This document shows, piece by piece, positions 1-9,122 of a DNA stretch of 61,882 bases. The stretch's first letter is position 1, and each line of letters starts with the position of its first letter. The notes under the pieces are model-generated. The model was not told the origin of the DNA, ran no database searches, and worked only from the letters and a program-made list of their open reading frames with translations. Made by a program: the position numbers and the translations under genes. This DNA comes from Singulisphaera sp. GP187 (GTDB taxonomy: Bacteria > Planctomycetota > Planctomycetia > Gemmatales > Gemmataceae): NCBI GenBank assembly GCA_945905925.1, contig CAMDQN010000020.1, positions 1 to 61,882 of the forward strand. The letters are read 5' to 3'.

Positions 1-78
1 CTCAAATTCATCAAGCGGTCGATGTACGGACACGCGGGCTTGGCGTTGCTCCGGGCGCGGGTGTGCGCCAAATCGTAA
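1..78 (+). CDS. Transposase, C-terminal fragment (ISL3-like)
   Basis: Frame 1 is open from the window edge to a TAA at 76-78. It encodes 25 residues containing KRSMYGHAGLALLRARV. This matches the typical tail of ISL3-type DDE transposases (K-R-x-M-Y-G-x-A-x-x-x-L-L-R-x-R-V at the extreme C-terminus). The catalytic domain is outside the window, so whether the gene is intact cannot be judged. The fragment is too short to exclude a related family. Confidence 0.5.
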   Translation, partial: LKFIKRSMYGHAGLALLRARVCAKS

Positions 79-148
79 ACGCGAGAGGTATCGGTCGAGC
101 GAGACGCCGGGAACGCAGATACGCCATCACCAAGAGTGCGGAAGAACC
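1..148 (+). mobile_element. Right end of an insertion sequence, probably ISL3-like (partial)
   Basis: The first 78 bases encode the C-terminus of a transposase. They are followed by about 70 bases of noncoding DNA that appear to end at position 148. The reverse complement of the last bases starts GGTTCTTCCGCACTCTTGG, which resembles ISL3-family terminal repeats (GGNTCTT at the tip). Immediately after 148, good sulfatase coding sequence begins, so I place the IS/host junction there. The left end lies outside the window, so neither the element's length nor its terminal repeat pairing can be seen. The family assignment is from memory of the family's features and is moderate. Confidence 0.5.
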
Positions 149-1335
149 CGTTCTGGCCGGCACTGTTCCGCAAGAACGGCTACCAGACGGCCCAGATCGG
201 GAAATGGCACACCGGCACCGACGCCGGGTTCGGCCGCGACTGGGACCATCAGATCGTGTGGAACCGGCCCAAACACCCCGACAACGCCGGTGCGTACTAC
301 ACCAAGCAGATGCTCGCGATCGACGGCGTGGGGAAGGAAGTCGAGGGCTACCCCGCGGACAACTACACGAAGTGGGCCGTCGATTACGTGAAGGGCGCGA
401 ATCGCGACAAAGACAAACCGTGGTTCCTGTGGCTCTGCTACGGCAGCGTTCACGGCCCGTCGAAGCCCGCGCCGCGGCACCTGGGCAAGTACAAGGACGC
501 GAAGGTTCCCGAACCCGCCGACCTGCTCGGTCCCTGGCCTGGCAAGGGCGACTACCTCAAGAACACGCTCGCGTGGCACAAGGACAAGAACGGGTTAATC
601 CGTGCCGGAAGTAATGGAGAGAAGGTCGGCGACGGGGCCGGCGAGAAGGGCACCACCTACGCAGACTGGGTACGGCAGGTGAACGAGTGCGTGCCCGCCA
701 TCGACGAAGGCGTCGGCGAGTTGATGAAGGCGCTCAAGGAAACAGGGCAGTTGGAGAACACGCTCGTGATCTACACCGCGGACCAGGGGTTCGCGATGGG
801 CGAGCACGGGATGCGGATGAAGATCGCGCCGTATGACGCCAACTACCGGTCGCCGCTGATCGCGTTCATGCCGGGTACGGTCGCCGCCGGGAAGAAGTGC
901 AAGCAGGTCGCGAACGCGCTTGATCTCGTGAGCACGTTCTTTAGCTTCGCCGGAATCAAGCCGCCGGCCGACCTGCACGGGCACGACCTCACGCCGCTGC
1001 TGAAGAACCCCGCCGCTGAGTGGCCGCACGCGTGCCTGTACGAACACACCGGCCACGACTTCGGCAGTGACGTCGCGAAGGTGTTGAAGGACGATCCGAA
1101 AGGCGCGATCTACCAGAAAGTCCCGTGGTACACGGCGATCGTTCAAGACGGCTGGAAGTACGTCCGGTATCTGCAACCCGGCGTGCCAGACGAAGTGTAC
1201 GACCTCACCACCGACCCCGTCGAGATGAAGAACCTGGCGGGCGAGGCGAAGCACGCGACAAGGGTGGGCGAACTCCGCACCGCGCTTGCGGCGGAGCTAA
1301 AGCGGACGAAGGCACCCGCAGCGATGCTGCCCTGA
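149..1335 (+). pseudogene. Sulfatase, 5'-truncated by IS insertion
   Basis: About 395 residues of a sulfatase (alkaline-phosphatase-like fold, a secreted or periplasmic sulfate-ester hydrolase) are readable. Sulfatase signature 2 is seen at the start (GYQTAQIGKWH). Further on is the metal-site region TADQGFAMGEHG, where most family members have D-H/N-G. The N-terminal part is missing: there is no signal peptide and no C-x-P-S-R motif, whose cysteine becomes the catalytic formylglycine. An apparent GTG start at 136 would lie inside the IS end. The product should therefore be inactive even if translated. The rest of the frame is uninterrupted to TGA at 1333, so the insertion looks recent. Sulfatases often sit next to DUF1501/DUF1549 operons in planctomycetes, as here. 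Confidence 0.8.
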
Positions 1336-1337
1336 TC

Positions 1338-1400
1338 GAACAAGCCCGCAGCGCGAGCAAGGATTAATCATCTACCCTTGCTCGCGCTGCGGGCTTGTTC
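1338..1400. repeat. Perfect 25-bp inverted repeat between convergent genes (family B)
   Basis: Arms 1338-1362 and 1376-1400 are exact reverse complements with a 13-base loop. The core word is AGCCCGCAGCGCGAGCAAGG. The repeat lies between the sulfatase stop (1335) and the DUF1501 stop (1410), so it may act as a bidirectional transcription terminator, though there is no clear T-tract. One arm recurs inside the DUF1501 gene at 58452-58472 (20 of 21 bases). Confidence 0.85.
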
Positions 1401-1409
1401 GTTAGAAAC

Positions 1410-2699
1410 TCACCCGAACAGGCCGCGAATCACCGACCCTTCGCGGGCGATCATCACCGGGCGGCCGGTCGCGGTCCTGTACTCCTTCGTGTGGTCGATG
1501 CCGAGCGTGTGGTAGAACGACGCGGCCAGTTGGTCCGGCGCGAACCCCGCACCCGCCGGACCCATCCCCTTGTCGTCACTCGCGCCGACCACCTGACCAC
1601 CCTTGATGCCGCCACCGGCCATGAGTGCCGTCATCGCGCGCGGCCAGTGGTCGCGACCGGCCTTGTCGTTGATCTTCGGCGTGCGCCCGAACTCACCCAC
1701 AACGAACACCGTTGTCGTGTCCAGAAGGCCGCGTTCCTTCAACCCCGCGAGCAGTGCCGCGAGTCCCGTGTCAAGTTGCGGGAGCAGGTTGTTTTGCAGC
1801 GTCTTGAAGTTGCCGCCGTGCGTGTCCCAACCACTAAAGCCGACCGTGACGAACCGCACACCGGCCGCGACCAACCGCAGCGCGAGCAGGCAGCTCATCC
1901 CGAAGCGCCCTTCGCCGAACGGCTTCGCGACCTCCGCTTTCTCCTTCGAGACATCGAACGCGTCGCGCGCCTTCGCGCTGCGGATCATGTCGAACGCTTG
2001 CTGCGAAAACTTGTCCATGCCGTCGATGAGTTTGCTGTCGGCTTCGGCGCCCTTGAACGTGGTGTCGAGTTCGGCGAGCAACTTCTGGCGATTCTCGAAC
2101 TCCCCGACTGTCAACCCGTTACCGAGCGAAATGCCGCGCACCGAAAAGGGGATGTTCGGCTTCGGCACGTCGTTCGTTTGGAGCGGCGCGTACCGTACAC
2201 CGAGGTATCCGGCCTTCTGCGGCGTGGTCGGAATCGCGACGAAGTGCGGCAGTTCCTTGTCGCCCGCGACTTCCTTGCTCACAACCGCACCGAGGCCCGG
2301 GTACGTGAGAGACGGAATCGGCCGGTTGCCCGCATTGAGGTACTCGGTGCCGAGTTCGTGCCCCGCGAGCGTGTGCGTGACGCCGCGCACGATCGCGTAG
2401 CAGTCCGCGAGCTTCGCGAGTTTGGGCAGGTGTTCGCAGATGGTGACGCCGGCGGCGTTCGTCTGAGTGGGTTTGAACTCACCGCGAATCTCGGCGGGCG
2501 AGTCCGGTTTGGGGTCGAACGTGTCGATGTGGCTCGGCCCACCACCCAAGTAAACGAACACTGCGTTCGTGGCTTTCGCGGGTTTGGCGTCAGCCGCGTG
2601 CGATTGGCGAAGCGCGTTCGCGAGGCCAAGAGAGCCGATCGCGCCGACACGAACGAAGTCGCGCCGCGTGATCCCGTCGCAGAAGGTAGGTGTTTTCAT
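1410..2699 (-). CDS. DUF1501 domain-containing secreted protein
   Basis: This is a 429-residue member of the DUF1501 family, which is sulfatase/phosphatase-fold related and of unknown substrate. ATG at 2699 is chosen because it places a twin-arginine type leader (TRRDFVRVG) near the N-terminus; the longer frame begins with TTG inside the upstream hairpin. Family landmarks seen are GGGPSHIDTFDPKP near residue 45 and EFGRTPKINDKAGRDHWP near residue 350. It follows the DUF1549/DUF1553 gene on the same strand, separated by 89 bases that contain an inverted repeat. The pairing is typical of planctomycetes, where the two proteins are thought to act together outside the cytoplasm. The biochemical role is unknown. 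Confidence 0.88.
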   Translation of the reverse strand: MKTPTFCDGITRRDFVRVGAIGSLGLANALRQSHAADAKPAKATNAVFVYLGGGPSHIDTFDPKPDSPAEIRGEFKPTQTNAAGVTICEHLPKLAKLADCYAIVRGVTHTLAGHELGTEYLNAGNRPIPSLTYPGLGAVVSKEVAGDKELPHFVAIPTTPQKAGYLGVRYAPLQTNDVPKPNIPFSVRGISLGNGLTVGEFENRQKLLAELDTTFKGAEADSKLIDGMDKFSQQAFDMIRSAKARDAFDVSKEKAEVAKPFGEGRFGMSCLLALRLVAAGVRFVTVGFSGWDTHGGNFKTLQNNLLPQLDTGLAALLAGLKERGLLDTTTVFVVGEFGRTPKINDKAGRDHWPRAMTALMAGGGIKGGQVVGASDDKGMGPAGAGFAPDQLAASFYHTLGIDHTKEYRTATGRPVMIAREGSVIRGLFG

Positions 2700-2724
2700 G
2701 TCGTTGTGGTTGGTGTGGTGTCTG

Positions 2725-2785
2725 GTTAGCCGCAAGCCGAAGGCAAGCGATTTGCGTCCGCGCTCGCTTTCGGCTTGCGGCTAAC
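2725..2785. repeat. Inverted repeat between DUF1549 and DUF1501 genes (family A)
   Basis: Arms 2725-2749 and 2761-2785 pair with two mismatches around an 11-base loop; the core word is GTTAGCCGCAAGCCGAAGGC. The repeat lies in the spacer of a co-directional gene pair, just upstream of the DUF1501 start. The same word forms a hairpin at the equivalent place in the second such operon (26885-26937) and occurs inside nuoN (29736-29760). Confidence 0.85.
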
Positions 2786-2788
2786 AGG

Positions 2789-5245
2789 TTAACGATTCAC
2801 GATGAACTCTTTCGTGTTGAGCAGCGCCCACAGCAGGTCGCGCAGCCCGCTCGGCACGTCCTTCGCGTCGGTCAGGTGCTTCTTGGCGATGCCGGCTTCG
2901 CGTTCGTCGGGCAAACGGTTCAGCACGCGAAGGTACGCTTGCTTTACCAACTCGTCCGCGTCCTTTGTCTTGGTCTTCGCGACTTGCTTCAGCCAACCTG
3001 CGGGGCGGTCGAGAATCGTCAGCACTTCGGGGTCGTTACGCAAGTACACCGTCTGAAGCACGGCCGGTTCGTTCGAGCGTTCGCAGTCGCAGTTCGTCGC
3101 GCGCACCGGTTTGCCGAACAGGTTCGTCGCGTAGTTATCGCCGCGAACGCCCGCGAACCCGCTCGAACGGCCGATCGCGCGAAGCCCGACTGGGTCGGCG
3201 CTCAACCGTTTCCGCTCGTCGTCGGACGCGGTCGCCAGCGAGATCGCGTCTACGACCACTTCCGCGGGAAGCCGACGCAGAACGGCGCGGCTGTGGTTCT
3301 TCTCGTCGTGCTTGTTCGTCTCGTTCGACTTCCAACTGCGCTGGTATGCCTGACTCGTCACGATGGTGCGGTGCAGCCACTTCATGTCGAACTTGCTCGC
3401 GATGAAGCCGTCCGCGAGGTAGTCGCACAACTCCGGGTTGGTCGCCGGATTCGCGAGGTTCAGGTCGTCCGCCGGTTCGATGAAGCCTGCGCCGAAGTAG
3501 TTCGCCCACACGCGGTTCACGAACGCTTTCGCGAAGTACGGGTTCTCCGCATCGCGCATCCAGTCCATGATCGGCTGTCGCGGGTCGGTGTAGGTCGCGT
3601 TCACCACCTCCTCGCCGCCGAGCAACTTCGGCGTGATGACGCGGCCCCCGACGCGCACGCCCGGCTTCGCACCGGGTTTCGGTTTCGCGTTCTGCGGCAC
3701 GCTCAGTTCCTTGAACGGTAGCACTTTTCCGCCCGCGAGCAGGTCCGAGAACTTCCGCTTGTAGTCGCCGGAGTCCTCGTCGAGTCCTTCGAGCACGGTG
3801 CCCTTCTTCATCGCGACCGTTTCGGCACGGTTACCGGCACCGTAACGGATGCCGCTGAAGAACGCGGTGAACTGGTCGAAGTCTTGCTTGGTCCACTGGT
3901 CGTAGGGGTGCTTGTGGCACTGCGCGCACTGAAGACTGACGCCGAGGAACGCGTGCGCGAACGAGAGGGCTTGCTCTTCCGGTTTGCCGAGCGCGCGGCG
4001 GGTCCAGAAGTAGGGCATCGTGGGCCTCGCCGCGAACTCCGCGGGGTCAGTCTTGCGAAAATAGCTGCTCATCTCCGCGCTGTAGTCCGCGAAACTCTGT
4101 TCTGGCTTGCGGCCGACCGCGAGCGCGATCCCCGCGACCAACTTGTCGTAAGGCTCGTTCTCCGCGACGCGTTTGTGAACCCAGTCGTACCACTGACCGG
4201 CCTTCGCGCGGTTCAAGCCTTGTTCGCCGCCAAGCGGCCCGTTGCGCTCGCTGTTGCCGGTGAAGTCAGAAATCTTCGTCGCCCACCACGCCGCGTAACC
4301 CGGCCGGTTCAGCAACTCCTCGATCTTCTTTTCGCGCTTGTCTTTGGCCGTGTTCGCGAGAAACTGCGTGACCTCTTCCGGTGCGGGGAGCGTGCCCGTG
4401 AGGTCGAGCGACACACGCCGCAGGAACTCCGCGTCGGTGCAAAGTTCCGACGGAACGGCACCGAGTTTCTTCAGCTTCGCGACGACGAGTTCATCCACCT
4501 TCGTCGGCGTGGGCACAGCCGGGTACTTCGCGCCGGTCTTGTCGGAAACGGGCAAGAGTACGGCGACGGGCGCGATGCCGTTGTCGTAGAACGCGACCAC
4601 CGCTGTATCGCCCTTCCCCACCGTGGTCACTTCGCCAGACAAGCCGACGGTAGCGACCGATTCGTCGTTGGAGCGGAACCGGCACAGCGGGGTCACGTCT
4701 TCGCGGGTGCCGTCGGCCCACTTCGCGATCACGCGCAACTTCGTGACCGCGCCCGGTTTGTCGAAGACGATTTCTCTCGGCTCGATCTCCAACGTGGTGA
4801 ACGCGGCGTCTTTCTCCTTCGCGCCCGGCGCACCGGCCTTCACCCAGTTCAGCAGCAGGTTGTACTCCCACCCGCCGACCGGCATGCGCTTCCCGCCTTT
4901 GTGCGCTTCGGTGAGTGTCGGCTTGCGGAGGAGCAAGCTATCCGTCGGGGTCTTGACGCTCGCGCGCGGCTCGGTGCCGCCGAGGATCGCGTCGTGATCG
5001 GCTTTGAAGTCGTAGCCGAACAGCGAGAGTCGGAACCCGCCCTGTCCCTGGAACGACCCGTGACACGCGCGGCCGTTGCACCCCAACCGCCCCATCAGCG
5101 GAAGCACGTGCCGCTGGAAGCTGGGGGCTTCTTCGGCTTCTTTCTTGAACCGCTCGCTCGCAGGCGCGATGACATCGGCTGCCATCGCGGGCGACGCGAG
5201 TAGGACAAACAATACCAGGGCGGTCATCCAGAGACGAAAGGTCAT
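2789..5245 (-). CDS. DUF1549/DUF1553 protein with Ig-like domain and haem-type motifs
   Basis: This is an 818-residue exported protein. ATG at 5245 gives a clean signal peptide (hydrophobic LVLFVLLASPAMAA). Near residue 50 is a C-N-G-R-A-C-H motif typical of the N-terminal module of this family. An Ig-like (Big_2-type) segment follows at about residues 160-270, then DUF1549 with LQCAQCHKHPYDQW (a C-x-x-C-H haem-binding type motif) and a C-terminal DUF1553 (NRVWANYFGAGFIEP). It probably binds haem covalently and acts in the periplasm or cell-surface compartment, but the reaction is unknown. It is the first gene of a two-gene operon with the DUF1501 gene and is divergent from the beta-helix gene. 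Confidence 0.88.
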   Translation of the reverse strand: MTFRLWMTALVLFVLLASPAMAADVIAPASERFKKEAEEAPSFQRHVLPLMGRLGCNGRACHGSFQGQGGFRLSLFGYDFKADHDAILGGTEPRASVKTPTDSLLLRKPTLTEAHKGGKRMPVGGWEYNLLLNWVKAGAPGAKEKDAAFTTLEIEPREIVFDKPGAVTKLRVIAKWADGTREDVTPLCRFRSNDESVATVGLSGEVTTVGKGDTAVVAFYDNGIAPVAVLLPVSDKTGAKYPAVPTPTKVDELVVAKLKKLGAVPSELCTDAEFLRRVSLDLTGTLPAPEEVTQFLANTAKDKREKKIEELLNRPGYAAWWATKISDFTGNSERNGPLGGEQGLNRAKAGQWYDWVHKRVAENEPYDKLVAGIALAVGRKPEQSFADYSAEMSSYFRKTDPAEFAARPTMPYFWTRRALGKPEEQALSFAHAFLGVSLQCAQCHKHPYDQWTKQDFDQFTAFFSGIRYGAGNRAETVAMKKGTVLEGLDEDSGDYKRKFSDLLAGGKVLPFKELSVPQNAKPKPGAKPGVRVGGRVITPKLLGGEEVVNATYTDPRQPIMDWMRDAENPYFAKAFVNRVWANYFGAGFIEPADDLNLANPATNPELCDYLADGFIASKFDMKWLHRTIVTSQAYQRSWKSNETNKHDEKNHSRAVLRRLPAEVVVDAISLATASDDERKRLSADPVGLRAIGRSSGFAGVRGDNYATNLFGKPVRATNCDCERSNEPAVLQTVYLRNDPEVLTILDRPAGWLKQVAKTKTKDADELVKQAYLRVLNRLPDEREAGIAKKHLTDAKDVPSGLRDLLWALLNTKEFIVNR

Positions 5246-5448
5246 GGGCCGGTTCCGGTGGGTCGCAAATTGCGCACGGGTGGGTTGTTCTACTATGACC
5301 GCATGGTACCCGCCGAGTCCATCGAATCTCTTGGAAGAAGTAACACCAAACCGCGACCCCGGTTCCTGTCGCGGGTTCGCGAAATTCGGTAAGACACGCG
5401 ACGCCCGGCCGGGTACGGTGAACCGCATCCTCCCTCCGAGACGACGCC

Positions 5449-6762
5449 ATGTTCCGGGTATTTCCCTGTCTCGCGATTCTGTGCGTGTTCGCGCTTACGC
5501 CCGCGTCCCAGTGCGCCGAGCTGAAAGCCAGCACCGACGCCGAAATCGCGAAGGTGCTGACCGAGGCCAAAGCCGGTGACACAATCCTCGTTGCCGACGG
5601 CACGTACACGGAACCGCTCACGATCAAGACAAGCGGCAAGGCGGGGCAGCCGGTTACCGTCAAAGCCGCGAACACTCGCAAAGCGGTGTTCGCGCGCAAG
5701 GGCCAGGCGGCACGCATCGACGGCGCGTTCCTTCGCATCGAAGGGCTTGTGTTCGATAGCCACTACGCCGACTGCACCTGCGTCCGCGCCGCGGGCAAGA
5801 GCATCCACTTCCTCGATTGCGAAATCCGGCGAGCCGGGTCCGCGGACGGCAAGAGCGGCGGCGACGGGTTGCAGTTCTTCGACTCCGCGGACTGTCTCGT
5901 CGAGAAGTGTTTCATTCACCACTGCCTCGGCAGCACCGGCGGCGAGCGCACCGACTCCCACGGCGTTCGTCTCACGCACAGCAGCAACATGACGGTGCGC
6001 GGGTGCCAGATCGACCTCGTCTCCGGCGACTGCCTTCAGGTCGATCCGAACCGCAAGGAGTGGGATAACGTCTTGATCGAGGGCTGTAAGATGTCCGGCG
6101 GGAAAGTCGGCGCGAACGATCCTTATTCGCACCCGCGGTTCCCGGTCGGCGCGTGCCCAGGTGAGAACGCAATCGACACGAAGTGCCCGACCAAGTCCAA
6201 GACCCGACCGCGAATTACGATCCGTGATTGCGAGATATTCGGCTTCCGGGGTCCGATCGGGAACGCCGCCGCGTTCAACATCAAGGAGGACTGCGAAGCG
6301 ACAATCGACCGGTGTACAATCTCCGACTGCGAGATCGGTCTGCGACTCCGCGGCCCAGCCCGCGTACGCGTCACCAACTGCGTGCTGTTCGACAACGACA
6401 CACACTGCCGCTACGAGGACAACATCCCACAACTCCACTTCGCGCACTGCACCTTCGGGCGCCCGACCGGGAAGGGTCGCGGGATGTTCCAGGAGCAGCG
6501 CCCTTCGCCGGACCTGCGCGTGGCGGGGTGTCTGTTCCTGGGTGAGAAGCCGAAGCAAGCGAAAGATGCGTCGAACAAGGCGGCGGAAGCGACCGCGTTC
6601 GCGGATGCGGCGAAAGGCGATTACCGGCTCGCGGCGGCGTTCCCGCTCGCGAACAACGGCCCGGCGACCGCCGATGCGGAGGTGAAGGTTGATCGGGCCG
6701 GCGCGGCGCGGCCGGCAGACAAGGTGCCGGACGCGGGCGCGTACCAGTTCCGTCCGAAGTGA
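5449..6762 (+). CDS. Secreted right-handed beta-helix protein
   Basis: This 437-residue protein begins with a signal peptide (MFRVFPCLAILCVFALTPASQ, mature part probably from about residue 22). The body carries repeated short strands with regularly spaced C/N/D ladders, for example IHFLDCEIRRAG, CLVEKCFIHHC, MTVRGCQIDLVSGDC and VRVTNCVLFDND. These indicate a parallel beta-helix of the pectate-lyase or DUF1565 type. The phrase GDTILVADGTYTEPL near residue 45 is characteristic of such proteins. It probably binds or cleaves polysaccharide, but no catalytic residues can be assigned by eye. It is unusually rich in cysteine. It is divergent from the DUF1549 gene with a 203-base shared promoter region. 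Confidence 0.8.
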   Translation: MFRVFPCLAILCVFALTPASQCAELKASTDAEIAKVLTEAKAGDTILVADGTYTEPLTIKTSGKAGQPVTVKAANTRKAVFARKGQAARIDGAFLRIEGLVFDSHYADCTCVRAAGKSIHFLDCEIRRAGSADGKSGGDGLQFFDSADCLVEKCFIHHCLGSTGGERTDSHGVRLTHSSNMTVRGCQIDLVSGDCLQVDPNRKEWDNVLIEGCKMSGGKVGANDPYSHPRFPVGACPGENAIDTKCPTKSKTRPRITIRDCEIFGFRGPIGNAAAFNIKEDCEATIDRCTISDCEIGLRLRGPARVRVTNCVLFDNDTHCRYEDNIPQLHFAHCTFGRPTGKGRGMFQEQRPSPDLRVAGCLFLGEKPKQAKDASNKAAEATAFADAAKGDYRLAAAFPLANNGPATADAEVKVDRAGAARPADKVPDAGAYQFRPK

Positions 6763-6860
6763 CCTCACGTGCAACGGATACCGGGTCACGGTGCTGAACG
6801 TGTCCCAGATCAAGTGCCCGGCGATCGACGAACACCCCAACCCGTGATGGAGCCGCTACG

Positions 6861-8939
6861 ATGTACACGCGAATGGCCGTTCTGACCGCTGTGGTACTGG
6901 TGCTGACAACCGCGTTCGCACCTGCCGCCGAGCCAGATTGGTCGAAGCACCCGGAGAACACGTGGGTGAAGCAAAGCCCGCGCGAGGGCGTCGCGGTGCC
7001 GGCGTTCCTGTACGAAGGGAGCGGCGACTACGACCCGTTCACCCGCCAGTGGATTCATCACGCTGGGCACGACGGCATCCCGCAGGGCTTCCACACGTTC
7101 ACTTTCGACCTCGACACCGCGAAGTGGGAGCAGAAGTTCCCGGCCACCGCGCCGCCGGGCGTCTGCTGCGTGGACGGCGGGAACTGCTTCGACCCGGTGG
7201 CGCGCCGGTTCGTCCGGTTCCCCGGCGGGATGCTCGGGCACGGTTACCAGTGGAGCCGCGGCGAGAAGCTCAAGGACTCCGCGGTGTGGCTCTACGACCC
7301 GGCCGCGAACGCGTGGGCGAACATGCGCCCGCTCCCGTACAAGGAGCCTGAGAAGGGTCCGCCACAGGGAGTTGGCGGGCTGAACCCCGGCTCGGTGTAC
7401 TCGCCAAATCACGACGTCACGCTCGCGTTCGGCGGTCAGGGTAACTCCGGGGGGAAGAACACACTCTTCGCCTACGACGCGCACGCGAACGTGCTGCATC
7501 ACATCAAGGCCCAAAACCCGCCACCAGCGCGCGACGGAATGGGGATGGCGTACGACACCAGGCGCGACGTGCTGGTGATGTTCGGCAGCCAGTACTCGCC
7601 GGATGAAAAGACGTGGCTCTACGACCTGAAGACCAACAAATGGGAAGGACTGACAATCGACCCGCACCCGCCGGCGGTGAAGGCGACCAAGGAGTATTCG
7701 ACCATCCCGCGAATGAGCTACGACCCGGTGAACGGAGTCGTACTCTGTGTGACGTGGCTCAACGATCGCGGCCACGAAACCTGGGCGTTCGACACTGGCA
7801 AGCGGACCTGGACGCAACTGAAACCCACGGTCGAACCGGAGCCGAGCAAGTCGCGGTCGCGCAACCTCGGCTACGACCCGGGCCGCAACGTATTCATTCT
7901 GGAAACCTCCGGCGCGAAGTCCAACCGGCCCGAAATCTGGACGTACCGCTACAAGGCCGCGAAGCCGAGTACCCTCCCCGCTGCGCCAGCCGATCTGGTC
8001 GTTTCCACCGCGACCGGCGGGAAGGCGAAGCTCACCTGGAAGCCGGTGCCCGGCGCGAAGAGTTACGAGATCCACCGCGCGACTTCCGAGCTACCGTGGC
8101 GAGCGGAGTTCGGTCGCGTTGGCACCGCGAAGGAGCCAACGTTCGAGGACAAGGAACTGGAAGCGGCGACGACTTACGCCTACGTCGTGAAAGTAGTCGA
8201 TGCGGACGGCACCACCGGCGCGGCGAGTTCTCGCGCGCACACACGGCCTCAGGTTCTCACGCAGCCGATCGTGTCAATCGTCGCGAAAGACAAGGTCGCG
8301 GTGAGCTGGGGCCGGCATCCAGCCGACGATGTCGTCGGGTACAACGTGTACCGCGGCGTGGTTCACGTTCGCACAGTGGCAGAAGGCACTCCGAGCGCCT
8401 GGAAAGACAACGACCCGAAGTACGACCAGCCGCAAGTAGTGCAGGTCCGCGACATCACCGATCTGAAAAAGCTCAACGACAAGCCGCTCACCGAAACGAC
8501 CCTTACTGACGCGATCGACCTTGGCGCGAAGTCCCCGGCCGCGGGCGAGTACCGGTTCGCGGTGCATGCTTACATCGTCCGCGCGGTAAACCGGCTGGGC
8601 ACCGAGAGCGGGCCGTCGCCTTACGCGCTGACCATCCCTGCGGAACCGCTGAACGTCCTGTGCCGCGAACTGGGTGAGGTCGCGGAGTTGAAATGGGACG
8701 CGGCCCGCGAGAAAGGCGTCGCCGGTTACCACGTTTACAAACTCGAAGGGACGTGGAAGATCGCTCGCGTGACGGAGAAACCCATCACGGAGACGACGTT
8801 CCGCCACAAGGTCGGCAAGGGCGAGACGCGGTTCTGGGTGGTGACAGTGGACTCGCTGGGCCAAGAAGGGCAGCCGTCGTCCCCGGTGTGGTTCAACCGC
8901 ATGTACCGCGGCTTCTACACCGGCGACTGGCACCAGTGA
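6861..8939 (+). CDS. Secreted kelch-like beta-propeller with fibronectin type III repeats
   Basis: This 692-residue protein has an N-terminal signal peptide (VLTAVVLVLTTAFAPAAE). Residues about 60-375 show kelch/galactose-oxidase type blades, seen as repeated pairs such as TFDLDTAKWEQ, VWLYDPAANAWANM, TWLYDLKTNKWEG and TWAFDTGKRTWTQL. From about residue 375 there are three fibronectin-III-like modules with KLTWKPVPGAKSYEIHRA, VAVSWGRHPADDVVGYNVYR and ELKWDAAREKGVAGYHVY. No catalytic motif is visible; an adhesion or polymer-binding role is an inference. It is the second of two plus-strand genes, 98 bases after the beta-helix gene. An alternative ATG lies four codons downstream. Confidence 0.78.
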   Translation: MYTRMAVLTAVVLVLTTAFAPAAEPDWSKHPENTWVKQSPREGVAVPAFLYEGSGDYDPFTRQWIHHAGHDGIPQGFHTFTFDLDTAKWEQKFPATAPPGVCCVDGGNCFDPVARRFVRFPGGMLGHGYQWSRGEKLKDSAVWLYDPAANAWANMRPLPYKEPEKGPPQGVGGLNPGSVYSPNHDVTLAFGGQGNSGGKNTLFAYDAHANVLHHIKAQNPPPARDGMGMAYDTRRDVLVMFGSQYSPDEKTWLYDLKTNKWEGLTIDPHPPAVKATKEYSTIPRMSYDPVNGVVLCVTWLNDRGHETWAFDTGKRTWTQLKPTVEPEPSKSRSRNLGYDPGRNVFILETSGAKSNRPEIWTYRYKAAKPSTLPAAPADLVVSTATGGKAKLTWKPVPGAKSYEIHRATSELPWRAEFGRVGTAKEPTFEDKELEAATTYAYVVKVVDADGTTGAASSRAHTRPQVLTQPIVSIVAKDKVAVSWGRHPADDVVGYNVYRGVVHVRTVAEGTPSAWKDNDPKYDQPQVVQVRDITDLKKLNDKPLTETTLTDAIDLGAKSPAAGEYRFAVHAYIVRAVNRLGTESGPSPYALTIPAEPLNVLCRELGEVAELKWDAAREKGVAGYHVYKLEGTWKIARVTEKPITETTFRHKVGKGETRFWVVTVDSLGQEGQPSSPVWFNRMYRGFYTGDWHQ

Positions 8940-8986
8940 GCTTTTCCGCTCACTGGTCGAGAACCTCGACCGGCACCACCGCGCCC

Positions 8987-9007
8987 GGGCATTGTCGCGA
9001 AATGCCC
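8987..9007 (+). terminator. Short hairpin after the kelch/FnIII gene
   Basis: A 7-bp perfect stem (GGGCATT / AATGCCC) with a 7-base loop lies 48 bases after the stop codon. There is no T-tract, so terminator function is uncertain. Confidence 0.35.
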
Positions 9008-9122
9008 TTGAGCCTTTGGCGACCCTCATCGAAATCCATGGAAGGGCCGAAGCACGGGGCTCACGTCCGTGCCGCGGGAAGCGAAACGAGGACGGGCGAC
9101 TCACAAACACCGAAAGCTCCTG

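Noticed and set aside
136-148. GTG at 136 as a true start of the sulfatase
   Set aside because: It lies within the IS terminal repeat and would give a protein lacking the catalytic cysteine motif.
63-614. Plus-strand ORF overlapping the IS end and the sulfatase
   Set aside because: It is arginine-rich sequence of shadow type in another frame of the sulfatase gene.
5293-6840. 515-residue minus-strand ORF opposite the beta-helix gene
   Set aside because: It covers a well-supported secreted protein on the other strand and has the Arg/Val/Leu-rich makeup typical of antisense frames in high-GC DNA.
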